Assembly: GCF_943193185.1 (NCBI RefSeq)
Contig: NZ_CALPDE010000004.1
Location: forward strand, 1 to 64,000
DNA: 64,000 bases
Direction: 5' to 3'
DNA from: Lactococcus ileimucosae
Lineage (GTDB): Bacteria; Bacillota; Bacilli; Lactobacillales; Streptococcaceae
The position numbers and the translations under genes are program-made. Positions 1 to 10,054 of this stretch are shown one piece after another. The first letter of the stretch is position 1. Each line of letters starts with the position of its first letter. The notes beneath the pieces are model-generated. The model saw only the letters and a program-made list of their open reading frames with translations, was not told the origin of the DNA and did not search any database.

Positions 1-116
1 ACAACTATTATATTCTATCAAACTAACCTCCCCTTGTCAAGAATAAAATAACCTTTTCCTCCTCTTTTTTTAAGATCGGCCGGTTTAAGCCCGCTGTTGT
101 CGCGTTTCTAGAGATA

Positions 117-145
117 AAAAAACAGACGAAGTCATGTCTGTTTGA
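117..145 (-). terminator. Terminator of mnmG
   Basis: An 8-bp inverted repeat (AAACAGAC at 120-127 and GTCTGTTT at 136-143) with an 8-base loop is followed on the minus strand by a run of T. It lies just after the mnmG stop codon. The first 116 bases of the window show no feature I can support. Confidence 0.85.
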
Positions 146-152
146 AAAATAT

Positions 153-2027
153 TTACCTCTTACCCTCAAGATAAACCATCAAAATGGAAATATCGGCAGG
201 ATTTACTCCTGAAATACGACTGGCTTGGCCCAAAGTCTCAGGATTTATTTTCTTAAATTTTTGTCGCGCTTCTGTCGCAATACTATCTAAGGCATCCCAA
301 TTCATATTTTTTGGTATGCGTTTAGCTTCTAAGCGATGCATTTTTTCGACTTGTTCTTTCGCTTTTTTGATGTAACCTTCATAAGTAACTTCAGTCTCAA
401 TAAGTTCAATAATAGTACGATCTAGAGCTACAGGCGACTCACCAACAAATCTTATAACGTCCAAATACTTTACTTCTGGACGTTTTAAAAATTCAAGTCC
501 TGTCAAAGCATCCTTGATGGGACCAAATCCCATCATACCTAATTTTTCTTGTGTATCTGGGAGAGGTTTAAGTTTCTCTTTATTGAGACGCGCAATTTCT
601 GTTTGGTAAGAATTTAGTTTTTCTTGGAAAGCCTCCCAGCGCTCATCACCAACCAATCCTATTTCACGACCAATGTGAGTTAAACGCATATCTGCATTAT
701 CATGACGTAAAATCAAACGGTATTCAGCACGTGAAGTCAGTAAACGATAAGGTTCTAAAGTTCCTTTGGTTACAAGATCATCAATCATTACACCGATATA
801 GGCATCACTTCGTTTAAGGATAAGCTCTTCTTTACCTTGAACTTTGAGACTCGCATTGATTCCCGCAACTAACCCTTGACCTGCTGCTTCTTCATAACCA
901 GATGTACCATTCGTTTGCCCTGCAGTGAAAAGACCAGAAACAAGTTTCGTCTCCAAGGTTGGACGAAGCTGGTGAGGCAGAACCACATCATATTCGATAG
1001 CATATCCAGTCCGCATCATTTTTGCATCTTCTAAACCTGGTATAGAACGTACTAAATCAAACTGAACATCTTCAGGTAAACTTGTGGACAAACCTTGAAT
1101 ATATACTTCTTCCGTGTTCCGTCCTTCGGGTTCCAAGAAAAGTTGATGCCGAGGTTTATCCGCAAAACGTACAACTTTATCTTCTATAGAAGGGCAGTAA
1201 CGGGGACCAACACCTTTTACAATTCCGGAAAACATCGGAGCACGGTGTAAGTTTTCTTGGATAATCTCATGTGTCGTTTTACTTGTATATGTAAGCCAGC
1301 AAGGGATTTGTTCTCTGAGATAATCTTCGTCTTTTGACAAAAAGCTAAAGTGATTGGGCTTTTCATCCCCCGGTTGAATCTCTGTCGCATCATAATTAAT
1401 ACTTGAGGAAAGTACACGTGGTGGAGTTCCCGTTTTGAAACGTCCAATTTCAAAACCAAGCTTGCGTAAATTATCAGCTAAACTTATAGAAGCTAGAGAG
1501 TTGTTCGGTCCTGAAGAATATTTAAGCTCCCCAATAATAATCTCACCACGTAAGGCTGTTCCTGTAGTAACAATAACAGCTTGAGCAGCATACTTCGCTC
1601 CAGTTGTAATTTTTACTCCCGTTACTTTTTCGTCCTCCACCAGTATTTCTTCTACCATGGCTTGACGCAAGGTCAGATTTTCTTGATTTTCGACTGTATG
1701 CTTCATTTCCTGAGAATACAGCGCCTTATCTGCTTGGGCACGTAAAGCACGCACCGCTGGTCCTTTACCCGTATTCAACATCTTCATCTGAATGTAGGTT
1801 TTGTCAATATTTCGTCCCATTTCGCCACCTAAGGCATCGATTTCACGGACAACTATCCCCTTAGCTGAACCTCCAATTGACGGATTACAAGGCATAAAAG
1901 CAACCATATCTAAGTTAATCGTTAATAAAAGTGTCTTTGTTCCCATGCGGGCGGAAGCGAGTGCTGCTTCTACTCCAGCATGCCCAGCGCCAATTACTAT
2001 AACATCATATTTTTCTTGGAATTCCAT
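153..2027 (-). CDS. mnmG: tRNA uridine-5-carboxymethylaminomethyl modification enzyme MnmG
   Basis: This is the FAD-dependent subunit of the MnmE-MnmG complex, which builds the cmnm5 group on wobble U34 of a subset of tRNAs in the cytoplasm. The N-terminus carries a dinucleotide-binding GAGHAG motif at about residues 13-18. The family signatures [11 protein letters not shown] (around residue 275) and [16 protein letters not shown] (around residue 375) are intact, and the length of 624 residues is normal. The ATG is preceded by GGAGAAATT. The gene has its own promoter and terminator, so it is probably monocistronic; the partner gene mnmE is not in the window. Confidence 0.97.
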   Translation of the reverse strand: MEFQEKYDVIVIGAGHAGVEAALASARMGTKTLLLTINLDMVAFMPCNPSIGGSAKGIVVREIDALGGEMGRNIDKTYIQMKMLNTGKGPAVRALRAQADKALYSQEMKHTVENQENLTLRQAMVEEILVEDEKVTGVKITTGAKYAAQAVIVTTGTALRGEIIIGELKYSSGPNNSLASISLADNLRKLGFEIGRFKTGTPPRVLSSSINYDATEIQPGDEKPNHFSFLSKDEDYLREQIPCWLTYTSKTTHEIIQENLHRAPMFSGIVKGVGPRYCPSIEDKVVRFADKPRHQLFLEPEGRNTEEVYIQGLSTSLPEDVQFDLVRSIPGLEDAKMMRTGYAIEYDVVLPHQLRPTLETKLVSGLFTAGQTNGTSGYEEAAGQGLVAGINASLKVQGKEELILKRSDAYIGVMIDDLVTKGTLEPYRLLTSRAEYRLILRHDNADMRLTHIGREIGLVGDERWEAFQEKLNSYQTEIARLNKEKLKPLPDTQEKLGMMGFGPIKDALTGLEFLKRPEVKYLDVIRFVGESPVALDRTIIELIETEVTYEGYIKKAKEQVEKMHRLEAKRIPKNMNWDALDSIATEARQKFKKINPETLGQASRISGVNPADISILMVYLEGKR

Positions 2028-2133
2028 AATTTCTCCATTTTTTCAAAATAAAAAGTCAAAGCCAGTGAAAAATACATGCCAAAAAAGCACATATCTTCCC
2101 GAGCCTTGACCATCGAGTTTTTATGTTAGGATT

Positions 2134-2162
2134 ATTTTAACTCTTTTCAATATTTTTTTCAA
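2134..2162 (-). promoter_or_regulatory. Promoter of mnmG
   Basis: On the minus strand TTGAAA (2157-2162) and TAAAAT (2134-2139) are separated by 17 bases. The predicted start leaves a leader of about 100 bases before mnmG, in which I recognise no riboswitch. Confidence 0.7.
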
Positions 2163-2172
2163 GAGTATTGGA

Positions 2173-2733
2173 CTAAGAATTTTGATACCGTTCTTCTGTA
2201 TCCCGATACAAAACCAAGGATTTCAGTTCTTCTACCGTACGTGCTGAACCTTCCATCACTATCCGATCTTTTTCTTTAAAGGTCGGATCATGTTTACCAG
2301 TATAGTCGATGCTTCCATCAGCTAACTTAACTGGAATAGCTGTTCCTTTTGGATATATTTCAAATCTTGAGCCATTTTCTGGAGCAATACCTTTAAGGTA
2401 CATCCACAGGTAAACTTGTCCCGTCTGTTCATTTATACCACCATAACGAAGATTAAAGTTACGCCCATTCTTCGCCACAGCATTTTCTAAAACATGGATT
2501 TTTCGGTCAGCAATATCGCTTTCTGGATTCATCCAATACCCATGGATAGATTCAAAATTTTCTACTTGTATTTGTTCAATGTCTATTGGAGTAGTCTGTT
2601 CTTCTTTTGGGGTCATCTCTTCTGCCAAAACTGTTGGAGCTATGGCTGGACGTATATCATGGCGAACTGCAAAAATCAAAATGACCGCGGTAAGAACAAG
2701 AATAACATCGGTAATGACGAGAAGTTTTTTCAT
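2173..2733 (-). CDS. Putative membrane-anchored extracytoplasmic protein of unknown function
   Basis: I do not recognise this 186-residue protein with confidence. Residues 1-25 form a short basic start plus a hydrophobic segment without a lipobox cysteine, so it is probably held in the membrane by an uncleaved anchor or exported by a signal peptide ending near residue 35. The rest is polar. It includes a segment around residues 60-75 (ESIHGYWMNPES) that resembles small lipoprotein-associated domains of lactococci and streptococci such as DUF6287; that resemblance is an impression, not a match. It sits between mnmG and a DUF1033 gene with its own upstream TATAAT (around 2775), so neighbours give no functional hint. 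Confidence 0.6.
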   Translation of the reverse strand: MKKLLVITDVILVLTAVILIFAVRHDIRPAIAPTVLAEEMTPKEEQTTPIDIEQIQVENFESIHGYWMNPESDIADRKIHVLENAVAKNGRNFNLRYGGINEQTGQVYLWMYLKGIAPENGSRFEIYPKGTAIPVKLADGSIDYTGKHDPTFKEKDRIVMEGSARTVEELKSLVLYRDTEERYQNS

Positions 2734-2835
2734 AAAGAACTCCCTTCTTTCCGGATTAAAAAATCATTATAAAATGATTATAGCAAAACAAGCTCTAAAT
2801 CAATAACATTTTACTAATCCACACATTTTCAATAG

Positions 2836-2872
2836 ACAAAAGAATCCTAGAGAATGCCCAGGATTCTTTTTC
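2836..2872. terminator. Bidirectional-type terminator after the DUF1033 gene
   Basis: A 10-bp inverted repeat (2838-2847 and 2861-2870, core AAAAGAATCC / GGATTCTTTT) has A and T tracts on both sides. It ends the minus-strand DUF1033 gene. Confidence 0.85.
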
Positions 2873-2882
2873 ATTTTATCTC

Positions 2883-3251
2883 TCACTCATACCAATGCTT
2901 CTTACAAAATTTAGAAGGCAATTCCCCTGATGATCTGCGATAAGCCCAGCGTTTTTTATCAGCTGGAAGCACATGCCAATCCTCCAAAAGCATTAAACTT
3001 TGATAGCGTTGGAGATATCCTGCACATTCTTCACACCAGATTTCATCCCCTTTTTTCCAAAACGCTGCCAATAAGTCATCTTGGCTTTTGAACTCTTTGT
3101 AGTTTCTTGCCATCTTCAGCCATTCACTCTTGTATTTTTTCAAAGCTTGATAGAAGTTTTCATATTCCTCTACTGATTGAATATCTTTCTGCCAGTCTTC
3201 AAAAAACCACCAAGGTTCATCATAGCCTGACATTGTAATTACTCTATACAT
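2883..3251 (-). CDS. DUF1033 family protein
   Basis: This is a 122-residue soluble protein whose start (MYRVITMSGYDEPWWFFEDW) has the aromatic-rich pattern of the DUF1033 family, common in Streptococcaceae and of unknown function. It is rich in Trp, Tyr, Lys and Glu and has a pair of cysteines (WCEECAGY) around residue 75. No signal peptide or membrane segment is visible. It lies 85 bases after mrnC on the same strand and may be read through from the cysE-cysS-mrnC group; a strong terminator follows it. Confidence 0.8.
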   Translation of the reverse strand: MYRVITMSGYDEPWWFFEDWQKDIQSVEEYENFYQALKKYKSEWLKMARNYKEFKSQDDLLAAFWKKGDEIWCEECAGYLQRYQSLMLLEDWHVLPADKKRWAYRRSSGELPSKFCKKHWYE

Positions 3252-3336
3252 ATTTCCTGCCCAGCTTCTTTTCTCTAATATACATCTCTTGTTATGTATT
3301 GTAGCGAAAAAATATACTTTTGAGAAATATTTTGAA

Positions 3337-3738
3337 CTATTTTATGGACGAGTTAATATTTTTAATACAAAATTGGGCAAACTCTTCTAAACGCTCGACC
3401 TTTTTCGTTAAATGCAGAAAACCTACAACGGCTTCGAATCCCGTAGATATGCGATAAGTAACAACATCTGTGTTTTTAGCTGTGGTCTTGGAATGTGCAT
3501 TACGCCCTCTCTTGAAATAAAGAAGCTCTTCTTCTGTAAGAAAGTCGGCGTCTTCCATCTTACGTATAAGCTCTGCTTGTGCCTTAGCAGACACATATTG
3601 GACTGCTTGGCGTTGAAGTTCTCTTGGTTTTGTCAAACCCTTATTCAACAAATAATCCCTAATGAAAACCTCATAAACGGCGTCTCCAATATAAGCCAAA
3701 GCAATTCCATTAAGTAGTTCGGCATCTTTTTTATTCAC
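3337..3738 (-). CDS. mrnC: Mini-ribonuclease III (23S rRNA maturation)
   Basis: Mini-III is a homodimeric RNase III-type nuclease without the double-stranded RNA binding domain; it trims 23S rRNA precursor ends. The 133-residue length is typical. The catalytic helix motif [16 protein letters not shown] (about residues 16-31) and the second block GRNAHSK...[11 protein letters not shown] are present. The start overlaps the end of cysS by 8 bases, so translation is probably coupled. The cysS-mrnC order is widely conserved in Firmicutes. Confidence 0.93.
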   Translation of the reverse strand: MNKKDAELLNGIALAYIGDAVYEVFIRDYLLNKGLTKPRELQRQAVQYVSAKAQAELIRKMEDADFLTEEELLYFKRGRNAHSKTTAKNTDVVTYRISTGFEAVVGFLHLTKKVERLEEFAQFCIKNINSSIK

Positions 3739-5083
3739 GATGCCACCTCACACCTTGAGCAGTATCTTCAAGAATGATACCTTCTGCTTTCAGCTTGTCA
3801 CGAATCTTGTCTGCTTGAGCAAAATCTCGCGCTGCTCTTGCCGCCTGTCTCGCTTCAATCATTGTTTCAATTTCTTTATCTAATTTTTTATCCCCGTCTT
3901 CAAATCTCAAACCAAGAATCAAAAGTACATCCTCAAAAAAGGTCTTAGCTTCTGGACCGCCATTCCCCTTATTTACCCATGTGATAAAATCATAAAAGAC
4001 TGTCAAGCCGTTAGCAATATTAAAGTCTTCATCCATAGCTGCTTTAAAGTCTGTTTTGAATTGTTCAAGCACGGTTAAATCAGCCGTTCCTGTCTCTTCA
4101 AGATTACGGTAGGAATTTTCTATCTTCTTTACATTGTTCGCCGCATCTTGCAAAGCGCTATCTGTAAAATTAACTGGCCGACGATAATGTGTTGTTGCCA
4201 AGAAAAAGCGGAGTACTGTTGGATTTACAACTTCAAGCATTTCATGAACAGTTTTAAAATTACCCAAGGACTTGGACATTTTTTCACCACTTACATTAAC
4301 AAAACCATTATGCATCCAATAATTGACGAATTTTTTCCCAGTTTTTGCTTCAGATTGTGCGATTTCGTTTGTATGATGGGGGAATTCTAAGTCTGCTCCT
4401 CCTGCATGAATGTCCAAGGTATCCCCTAAAATATCACTACTCATAACAGAACATTCAATATGCCATCCTGGACGCCCCTGGCCCCAAGGACTCTCCCAAG
4501 AGATTTCTCCTTTTTTCGCAGCCTTCCACAACGCAAAATCAGCAGGACTTTCTTTACGCATTGTTTCTTCGTCAATACGCCCAGAGGCGCCTTGCAACAA
4601 CTCTTCCAGGTTTTTATTTGCTAGTTTTGCGTAGCCTTTTGACTTTGCTACACGGAAGTAAACATCACCTGCTGCTTCATAGGCAAAACCTTTGTCTATC
4701 AAATCTTGGATGAACACAATCATTTTATCAATATAATCTGTAGCACGTGGGTTAGCACTGGCTCGTTTTACATTGAGGGCATCAATATCTTGATAAAAGG
4801 CTGATATATATTTATCAGACAACTCTAAGGGTGTTAATTGTTCTTCTGCTGCGCCTTTGATAATCTTATCATCGACATCCGTAAAGTTAGAAACATAAGT
4901 CACTTCAAAACCACGATATTCCATATACTTGCGAATAAGATCAAAGGCAACAACCGAGCGCGCATTCCCAATATGGATATAGTTATAAACAGTCGGTCCA
5001 CAGACATACATCTTGACTTTATTTGGCTCAATAGGATGAAACTCCTCGACTTGTCTTGTCAACGTATTATAAATGTGAAGCAT
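3731..5083 (-). CDS. cysS: Cysteinyl-tRNA synthetase
   Basis: This class I synthetase charges tRNA-Cys with cysteine using ATP. The ATP-binding signatures HIGN (about residues 37-40) and KMSKS (about residue 270) are present. Expected zinc ligands are also visible: the Cys of [11 protein letters not shown], the Cys of HIECSVMS and the His of [10 protein letters not shown]. At 450 residues it is of normal length. Its start overlaps the 3' end of cysE by 17 bases, so cysteine synthesis and cysteine charging are co-expressed, as in Bacillus. No T-box is visible upstream of the pair. Confidence 0.97.
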   Translation of the reverse strand: MLHIYNTLTRQVEEFHPIEPNKVKMYVCGPTVYNYIHIGNARSVVAFDLIRKYMEYRGFEVTYVSNFTDVDDKIIKGAAEEQLTPLELSDKYISAFYQDIDALNVKRASANPRATDYIDKMIVFIQDLIDKGFAYEAAGDVYFRVAKSKGYAKLANKNLEELLQGASGRIDEETMRKESPADFALWKAAKKGEISWESPWGQGRPGWHIECSVMSSDILGDTLDIHAGGADLEFPHHTNEIAQSEAKTGKKFVNYWMHNGFVNVSGEKMSKSLGNFKTVHEMLEVVNPTVLRFFLATTHYRRPVNFTDSALQDAANNVKKIENSYRNLEETGTADLTVLEQFKTDFKAAMDEDFNIANGLTVFYDFITWVNKGNGGPEAKTFFEDVLLILGLRFEDGDKKLDKEIETMIEARQAARAARDFAQADKIRDKLKAEGIILEDTAQGVRWHRE

Positions 5084-5666
5084 GATAGCTGGCCTCCCTT
5101 TTTTCTTCTATCGTTGAAATTTTCTCTGAGTCTTTTTTACCTTTAACTCGGACAACCTTGGCTGGAATTCCCACAACTGTAACATCAGCCGGGACATCAC
5201 TGACCACAACGGCACCTGCACCGACCTTAGCATTTTCTCCGACTTCAATCGGTCCAAGCAACTGTGAATGAGCTGAAATTAAGGCACCTCTGCGTACTGT
5301 AGGATGGCGTTTGCCTTTTTCTTTTCCAGTCCCTCCCAAAGTAACACCATGATAAAGTTTCACGTCTGTTTCAACTATAGCTGTCTCTCCAATAACTAGA
5401 CCAGATCCATGATCAATGAAAACACCATGTGCAATGGTTGCTCCGGGATGAATTTCTATCTGAGTCCAAAAGCGCCAAAACTGTGAGTGCATTCTGGCTA
5501 AAAGTTTTAAGTTATGCCGCCAAAGCCAATGACTGAAACGGTGGGCTGCTAAAGCCTTGACTCCGGGATAGGTCAAGAGAACTTCTAGCCCAGTTCGTGC
5601 AGCAGGATCATTTTCCTTTGTAACACGGATGGCTTCCTGCCAGAAGCCTCTCTTTTTGTTTTTCAT
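5067..5666 (-). CDS. cysE: Serine O-acetyltransferase
   Basis: CysE acetylates serine with acetyl-CoA, the first step of cysteine synthesis. The 199-residue protein is the short Gram-positive form. It has the left-handed beta-helix hexapeptide pattern from about residue 75 to 185, including HPGATIAHGVFIDHGSGLVIG and GVTLGGTGKEKGKRHP, with the expected catalytic His residues. The ATG at 5666 is forced by an in-frame stop just upstream. There is no Shine-Dalgarno sequence; instead a TATAAT lies only 8 bases before the ATG, so the mRNA may be nearly leaderless. Confidence 0.95.
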   Translation of the reverse strand: MKNKKRGFWQEAIRVTKENDPAARTGLEVLLTYPGVKALAAHRFSHWLWRHNLKLLARMHSQFWRFWTQIEIHPGATIAHGVFIDHGSGLVIGETAIVETDVKLYHGVTLGGTGKEKGKRHPTVRRGALISAHSQLLGPIEVGENAKVGAGAVVVSDVPADVTVVGIPAKVVRVKGKKDSEKISTIEEKREASYHASHL

Positions 5667-5674
5667 ATTTATTC

Positions 5675-5680
5675 ATTATA
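5675..5680 (-). promoter_or_regulatory. -10 box immediately before cysE
   Basis: TATAAT on the minus strand ends 8 bases before the cysE ATG. It sits right after the pnp terminator hairpin. The -35 region is poor, so the promoter is tentative. Confidence 0.45.
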
Positions 5681-5682
5681 CC

Positions 5683-5707
5683 AAAAAAGCAGCAAAACTG
5701 CTTTTTC
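5683..5707 (-). terminator. Terminator of pnp
   Basis: A 9-bp stem (AAAAAGCAG at 5684-5692, CTGCTTTTT at 5698-5706) with a 5-base loop is followed by T6 on the minus strand. It separates pnp from cysE. Confidence 0.85.
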
Positions 5708-5828
5708 CTCAACATAAGGGTGTATCAAAACTCAAGGCATTGGGATTAGTTTACCTGCCACGTAACACGGCTGAGAGAAACTTTTTCTCCCCTTTGCTAG
5801 GTCTAGATTTTTGTTCCAATTTTCCCTA

Positions 5829-8117
5829 TTACTCCGGTTTCGTTGTTGATAACTCTGGAAATTCTTCATCGACAACTGTCGTTTTACGTTCAGAACGTTC
5901 AAACTTGTGTTGAGTCGACTTTGCATCTTTATCCTTAGAATGTCCGCGACGACCGTGGCCGTTATTTCCTTTCCGGTGCTCACGTGACTTATGTTCCGGT
6001 GTGTTATAGTCCTTAGGTTTTTCTGTCAAAATACGCATAGAAGCATCTACACGACCTTTATCATCAATTTTAGTAACCTTGACTTTAACTGTATCTCCAA
6101 TTTTGACGATGTCTTCCACCTTACTTGTCCGCTCCCATGCCAGTTCTGAAATATGAACCATGGCATCTGTGGTACCAAAGAGATGCACAAATGCACCAAA
6201 TTTTTCAATTCGAACCACCTGTGCTTCATAGATGTCTCCCACCTTGGCTTCGCGTACCAGTTCTGTAATGATTGCCTTAGCACGATCAATGGCTTCCTGA
6301 TCAGGCGAGAAGATAGAGCAAAGCCCGTCTTCATCAATATCGATTTTTACGCCAGTTTCTTCAATGATTTTATCAATGGTCTCTCCTCCCTTACCAATAA
6401 CAATCTTGATTTTATCACTATCAATCTTAATGCTATCGATTTTAGGAGCTGATGGTGCAAGCTCTGAACGAGGCTCCGAGAGAGTTGCTTCAATCACATC
6501 TAAAATTTCAAACCGTGCGCGCTTGGCTTGTGCCAAAGCCTCTGCCAAAATCTCAGCTGTAATCCCTGCAATTTTGATATCCATTTGGAGAGCAGTAATC
6601 CCCTCTCGTGTTCCTGCCACCTTAAAGTCCATATCGCCAAAATGATCTTCCAAACCTTGGATATCTGTCAAAATGGTATAGTTAGAGCCATCAGAAATCA
6701 AGCCCATAGCAATCCCAGCCACAGGTGCCTTGATAGGCACACCACCAGCCATTAAAGCTAATGTCCCGGCGCAGATTGAAGCCTGCGACGAAGAACCGTT
6801 AGACTCTAGAACTTCAGCGACCAAACGCACAGCATAGGGAAATTCTTCTAGAGAAGGCATGACTTGCTCAAGTGCACGTTCACCAAGTGCTCCATGTCCA
6901 ATTTCACGACGTCCTGGCGCCCCATAACGCCCTGTTTCACCTACAGAATATTGCGGAAAATTATAATGATGAACAAAACGTTTTTTATACTCTGGGTCTA
7001 GGCCATCAATAACTTGAGCTTCGCCCATTGGTGCCAATGTCAACGTGGATAGCGCTTGTGTTTGCCCACGAGTAAAAAGAGCAGAACCGTGCGTGATTGT
7101 ATTAGGTGTGAAGTCAATTTCAGCTTCTAAAGGGCGAATCTCATCAACTTTACGTCCGTCAGGCCGAACCTTATCTTCTGTGATAAGACGGCGAACTTCT
7201 GTATGCTCCATCCCTTCCAGAATTTCAGATACGTCACGCATAATCCGTTCAAAGTCTTCATGATCAGCATATTTTTCTTCGTATTCTGCCCTCACCCGCT
7301 CTTTGACTGCTGAAGTTGCTGCCTCACGCGCAAGTTTTTCCTCTACTTGAACCGCCGCTTGCAAAGCGCCATTGTGCTCAGCAATGATGGAAGCCTTGAG
7401 TGTTTCATCTACTTGCAGGAGCTCAACCTCTGCTTTATCTTTACCCACTTTGGCCACGATTTCATTTTGAAAATCAATCAGCTCCTTGATTGCTTCGTGG
7501 CCCGCAAGCAAGGCTTCTAACATGACCTCCTCTGAAAGTTCTTTAGCTCCAGACTCGACCATATTGATAGCAGCACTATTTCCTGCCACTGCCAAATCGA
7601 GGTCTGAAGCTTGCGCTTGAGTTACATCTGGATTGATTACAACTTGACCGTTTACGTAACCTACTTCGACACCCGCAATAGGGCCATCAAATGGGATATC
7701 GGAAATAGCAAGCGCAAGTGAACTCCCAAACATAGCAGCCATACGAGCACTCGCATTTTCATCATAGGAAAGTACCGTGTTTATGACTTGAACTTCATTG
7801 CGAAAACCTTCTGCAAACATTGGACGAATCGGGCGATCAATTAAGCGAGCAGCCAGAGTGGCATAAGTCGACGGACGTGCTTCACGTTTATTGAAGCCCC
7901 CTGGAAACTTCCCAGCAGCATACATTTTTTCTTCATAGTTGACTTGCAAGGGGAAAAAATCTCCCGTTGACATTTTTTTCGACATTGTTGCCGCAGTAAG
8001 AACAGTGGTATCTCCATAACGGACAACCACAGAACCATTAGCTTGTTTCGCGACTTGTCCTGTTTCAACAACCAGCTCACGGCCTGCAAAATTCATTTTA
8101 AAAGTTTCTTTTGTCAT
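5829..8117 (-). CDS. pnp: Polyribonucleotide nucleotidyltransferase (PNPase)
   Basis: PNPase degrades RNA 3' to 5' by phosphorolysis. The 762-residue protein has two RNase PH core domains (about residues 1-215 and 300-540). A KH domain ([18 protein letters not shown], about 560) and an S1 domain ([19 protein letters not shown], about 620-690) follow. The C-terminal tail is basic and low in complexity, rich in His, Arg and Lys. I start it at 8117, 16 codons inside the longest frame, because GGGAG sits 8 bases before this ATG and [10 protein letters not shown] is the usual N-terminus. rpsO, its frequent upstream neighbour, is absent. Confidence 0.96.
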   Translation of the reverse strand: MTKETFKMNFAGRELVVETGQVAKQANGSVVVRYGDTTVLTAATMSKKMSTGDFFPLQVNYEEKMYAAGKFPGGFNKREARPSTYATLAARLIDRPIRPMFAEGFRNEVQVINTVLSYDENASARMAAMFGSSLALAISDIPFDGPIAGVEVGYVNGQVVINPDVTQAQASDLDLAVAGNSAAINMVESGAKELSEEVMLEALLAGHEAIKELIDFQNEIVAKVGKDKAEVELLQVDETLKASIIAEHNGALQAAVQVEEKLAREAATSAVKERVRAEYEEKYADHEDFERIMRDVSEILEGMEHTEVRRLITEDKVRPDGRKVDEIRPLEAEIDFTPNTITHGSALFTRGQTQALSTLTLAPMGEAQVIDGLDPEYKKRFVHHYNFPQYSVGETGRYGAPGRREIGHGALGERALEQVMPSLEEFPYAVRLVAEVLESNGSSSQASICAGTLALMAGGVPIKAPVAGIAMGLISDGSNYTILTDIQGLEDHFGDMDFKVAGTREGITALQMDIKIAGITAEILAEALAQAKRARFEILDVIEATLSEPRSELAPSAPKIDSIKIDSDKIKIVIGKGGETIDKIIEETGVKIDIDEDGLCSIFSPDQEAIDRAKAIITELVREAKVGDIYEAQVVRIEKFGAFVHLFGTTDAMVHISELAWERTSKVEDIVKIGDTVKVKVTKIDDKGRVDASMRILTEKPKDYNTPEHKSREHRKGNNGHGRRGHSKDKDAKSTQHKFERSERKTTVVDEEFPELSTTKPE

Positions 8118-8461
8118 TTTTTCTCCCACTTTTCGAGACTTTTTGTGCCTGTCTTTTCTATCCAAAAATCAATTTTCTTTTCATAAGGAAACTCATTTTT
8201 GTATAGAATAGCACTGTGCTCATTATACTATATTTTTCATGATAAAAAAAGCTTAGAAAGACTCATGTTGCAACCTTCCACACGGCAATACTTCTGAAAA
8301 GAAGCGCTTCCTTTGACTTAGCGATTGAACAAAATTTGGTACACTTTTCTGACAAGAAACAGCTGTTTTTGATTTTGCAGGATTACAATTGATGTTTCCT
8401 ATTCAATAGGGTATGTTATAATGAAAATAATTTTTAAATTTTATCTGAAAAGGAAAATGTG
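8118..8461. other. Divergent intergenic region between pnp and the flippase
   Basis: This 344-base stretch carries a minus-strand TATAAT at 8222-8227 for pnp, giving a leader of roughly 100 bases, and the plus-strand extended -10 for the flippase. I see no gene between them. Confidence 0.6.
8414..8422 (+). promoter_or_regulatory. Extended -10 promoter of the flippase gene
   Basis: TGTTATAAT is an extended -10 element. It directly follows a small inverted repeat (CCTATT c AATAGG, 8398-8410) that could be a repressor site or chance. Confidence 0.55.
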
Positions 8462-9982
8462 ATGCGTGTCGTCAACTCATTACGAAATTCATCTTTTACC
8501 GTTATCCAAAAGATAATTGGCTTAATTTTGGGTTTTGTCACTCGAACAGTTTTTATTCATACACTGGGCATTAGTTACCAAGGTCTTAATGGTCTTTTTA
8601 CCAGCATTCTTTCGATGCTTTCCATCGCCGAGTTGGGTATCGGGAGTGCCATTGTTTTCAATATGTATCGTTATATTGCAGAAAATGATACTGAAACGAT
8701 GAAATCTCTTATGCGCTTTTATCGTATCGCTTATCAGATAGTTGCTGCTGTCGTCACGATTCTTGGGCTTCTATTACTGCCTTTTTTGAACTTTTTCAGT
8801 TCTTATCAAGGAATCCATGACAATATTTTTATCATATATCTTCTCTTTTTGACCAACAGTGTTGCAGGCTACCTTTTTAGTTATAAGCGCAGCATTTTGT
8901 ATGCCGATCAAAAAAATTATATCGTCAACATCTTCGATACACTCTACACCTTACTTGTTAATATTGCTTATATCTTTGTCCTCTTTGTCTTCCAGAGCTT
9001 CATGCTTTATCTTATTGCAGCTTTAGTTCTTTCAATCATTGAAAATATCCTTATTCAGCTTTATGCAGATAAGCGTTACCCTTGGCTTAAAGAAAAAAAT
9101 ATTCAAAAGTTAAACCCTGAAATTTTAAAGCGTTTCAAAAAACAAATCTATGGTATGTTTTATCATAACATCGGAACCTTTGTAGTGATGGGCTCGGACA
9201 GCTTGGTTATCACAAAATTTCTTGGACTAACCACGATGGGAATATATTCCAACTATAGTTTAATCACGGGCAACCTTTCTGGACTATTAATGGCTGCTCT
9301 TGGCGGTTTGACTGCAAGTATTGGAAATCTTTTGACTGAGAAAAATGTGAATAAGTCCTTTGATGTCTATAAAAATATTAGCTTTGCTACCTTCTGGATT
9401 TTTTCAACTTTTTCTGCTGCTATACTTCTTACTATGCAGCCTTTTGTTCTTGTTTGGCTGGGCGATAAATTTACATTGAGTTTTCCTGTTCTTATCATGA
9501 TTGTGCTGAACTTCTATATCTTAGGGATGCGCAAACCTATTCGACTCTTTCAAGATGCGGCAGGGATTTTCTATGAAAACCGCCATATTCCCGTGATTGG
9601 AGCAGTGCTTAATCTCGGACTGTCACTTCTCTTTGTCACTTTTATGGGGCTGACTGGTGTCCTTTTAGGCACTTTTTTAAGCACACTCATCCTATATGGT
9701 TATAGCTTTCCAAAATATATCTATTCTCCGCTTTTTGGCCGTCCTATCTCTGATTATGTCGTTGAACAAGTGAAATATCTCAGTGTCTTTGGACTCATTT
9801 TAATTTTAACTGGTCTCTCTACTTTGTTGTTAAACCAGATTAGCAACAGTTGGATAGCGCTAGCCCTTAGCTTGCTTTTAGCTCTAATCCTCCCCAACGG
9901 ATTACTTTTACTCCTTTACCATCATAAGCCTGAGTTCCAATATTTTAAGCAGCTCCTTTATGGTCTAATAAAGCGGGCTTAA
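8462..9982 (+). CDS. Polysaccharide flippase (MOP/Wzx-like membrane protein)
   Basis: This 506-residue integral membrane protein has about 12-14 hydrophobic segments along its whole length. It resembles the polysaccharide transporters that flip lipid-linked glycans across the membrane (MOP exporter superfamily). The N-terminal pattern RTVFIHTLGISYQGLNGLFTSIL is typical of streptococcal and lactococcal repeat-unit exporters. I prefer the ATG at 8462 over the overlapping GTG at 8459 because AAGGA lies 7 bases before it. It converges on a group of glycan-modifying genes, which supports a role in cell-wall or capsular polysaccharide. Substrate unknown. Confidence 0.85.
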   Translation: MRVVNSLRNSSFTVIQKIIGLILGFVTRTVFIHTLGISYQGLNGLFTSILSMLSIAELGIGSAIVFNMYRYIAENDTETMKSLMRFYRIAYQIVAAVVTILGLLLLPFLNFFSSYQGIHDNIFIIYLLFLTNSVAGYLFSYKRSILYADQKNYIVNIFDTLYTLLVNIAYIFVLFVFQSFMLYLIAALVLSIIENILIQLYADKRYPWLKEKNIQKLNPEILKRFKKQIYGMFYHNIGTFVVMGSDSLVITKFLGLTTMGIYSNYSLITGNLSGLLMAALGGLTASIGNLLTEKNVNKSFDVYKNISFATFWIFSTFSAAILLTMQPFVLVWLGDKFTLSFPVLIMIVLNFYILGMRKPIRLFQDAAGIFYENRHIPVIGAVLNLGLSLLFVTFMGLTGVLLGTFLSTLILYGYSFPKYIYSPLFGRPISDYVVEQVKYLSVFGLILILTGLSTLLLNQISNSWIALALSLLLALILPNGLLLLLYHHKPEFQYFKQLLYGLIKRA

Positions 9983-10005
9983 CTTACACACAGCTCCTTA
10001 CTCCG

Positions 10006-10040
10006 AAAAAATGCCTATCAGTGATTGATAAGCATTTTTA
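10006..10040. terminator. Bidirectional terminator between the flippase and HAD-like genes
   Basis: An interrupted inverted repeat (AAAAATGC, TATCA, loop, TGATA, GCATTTTT) is flanked by A and T tracts on both sides. It serves the two convergent genes. Confidence 0.8.
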
Positions 10041-10054
10041 TTTAAGTCATTACT

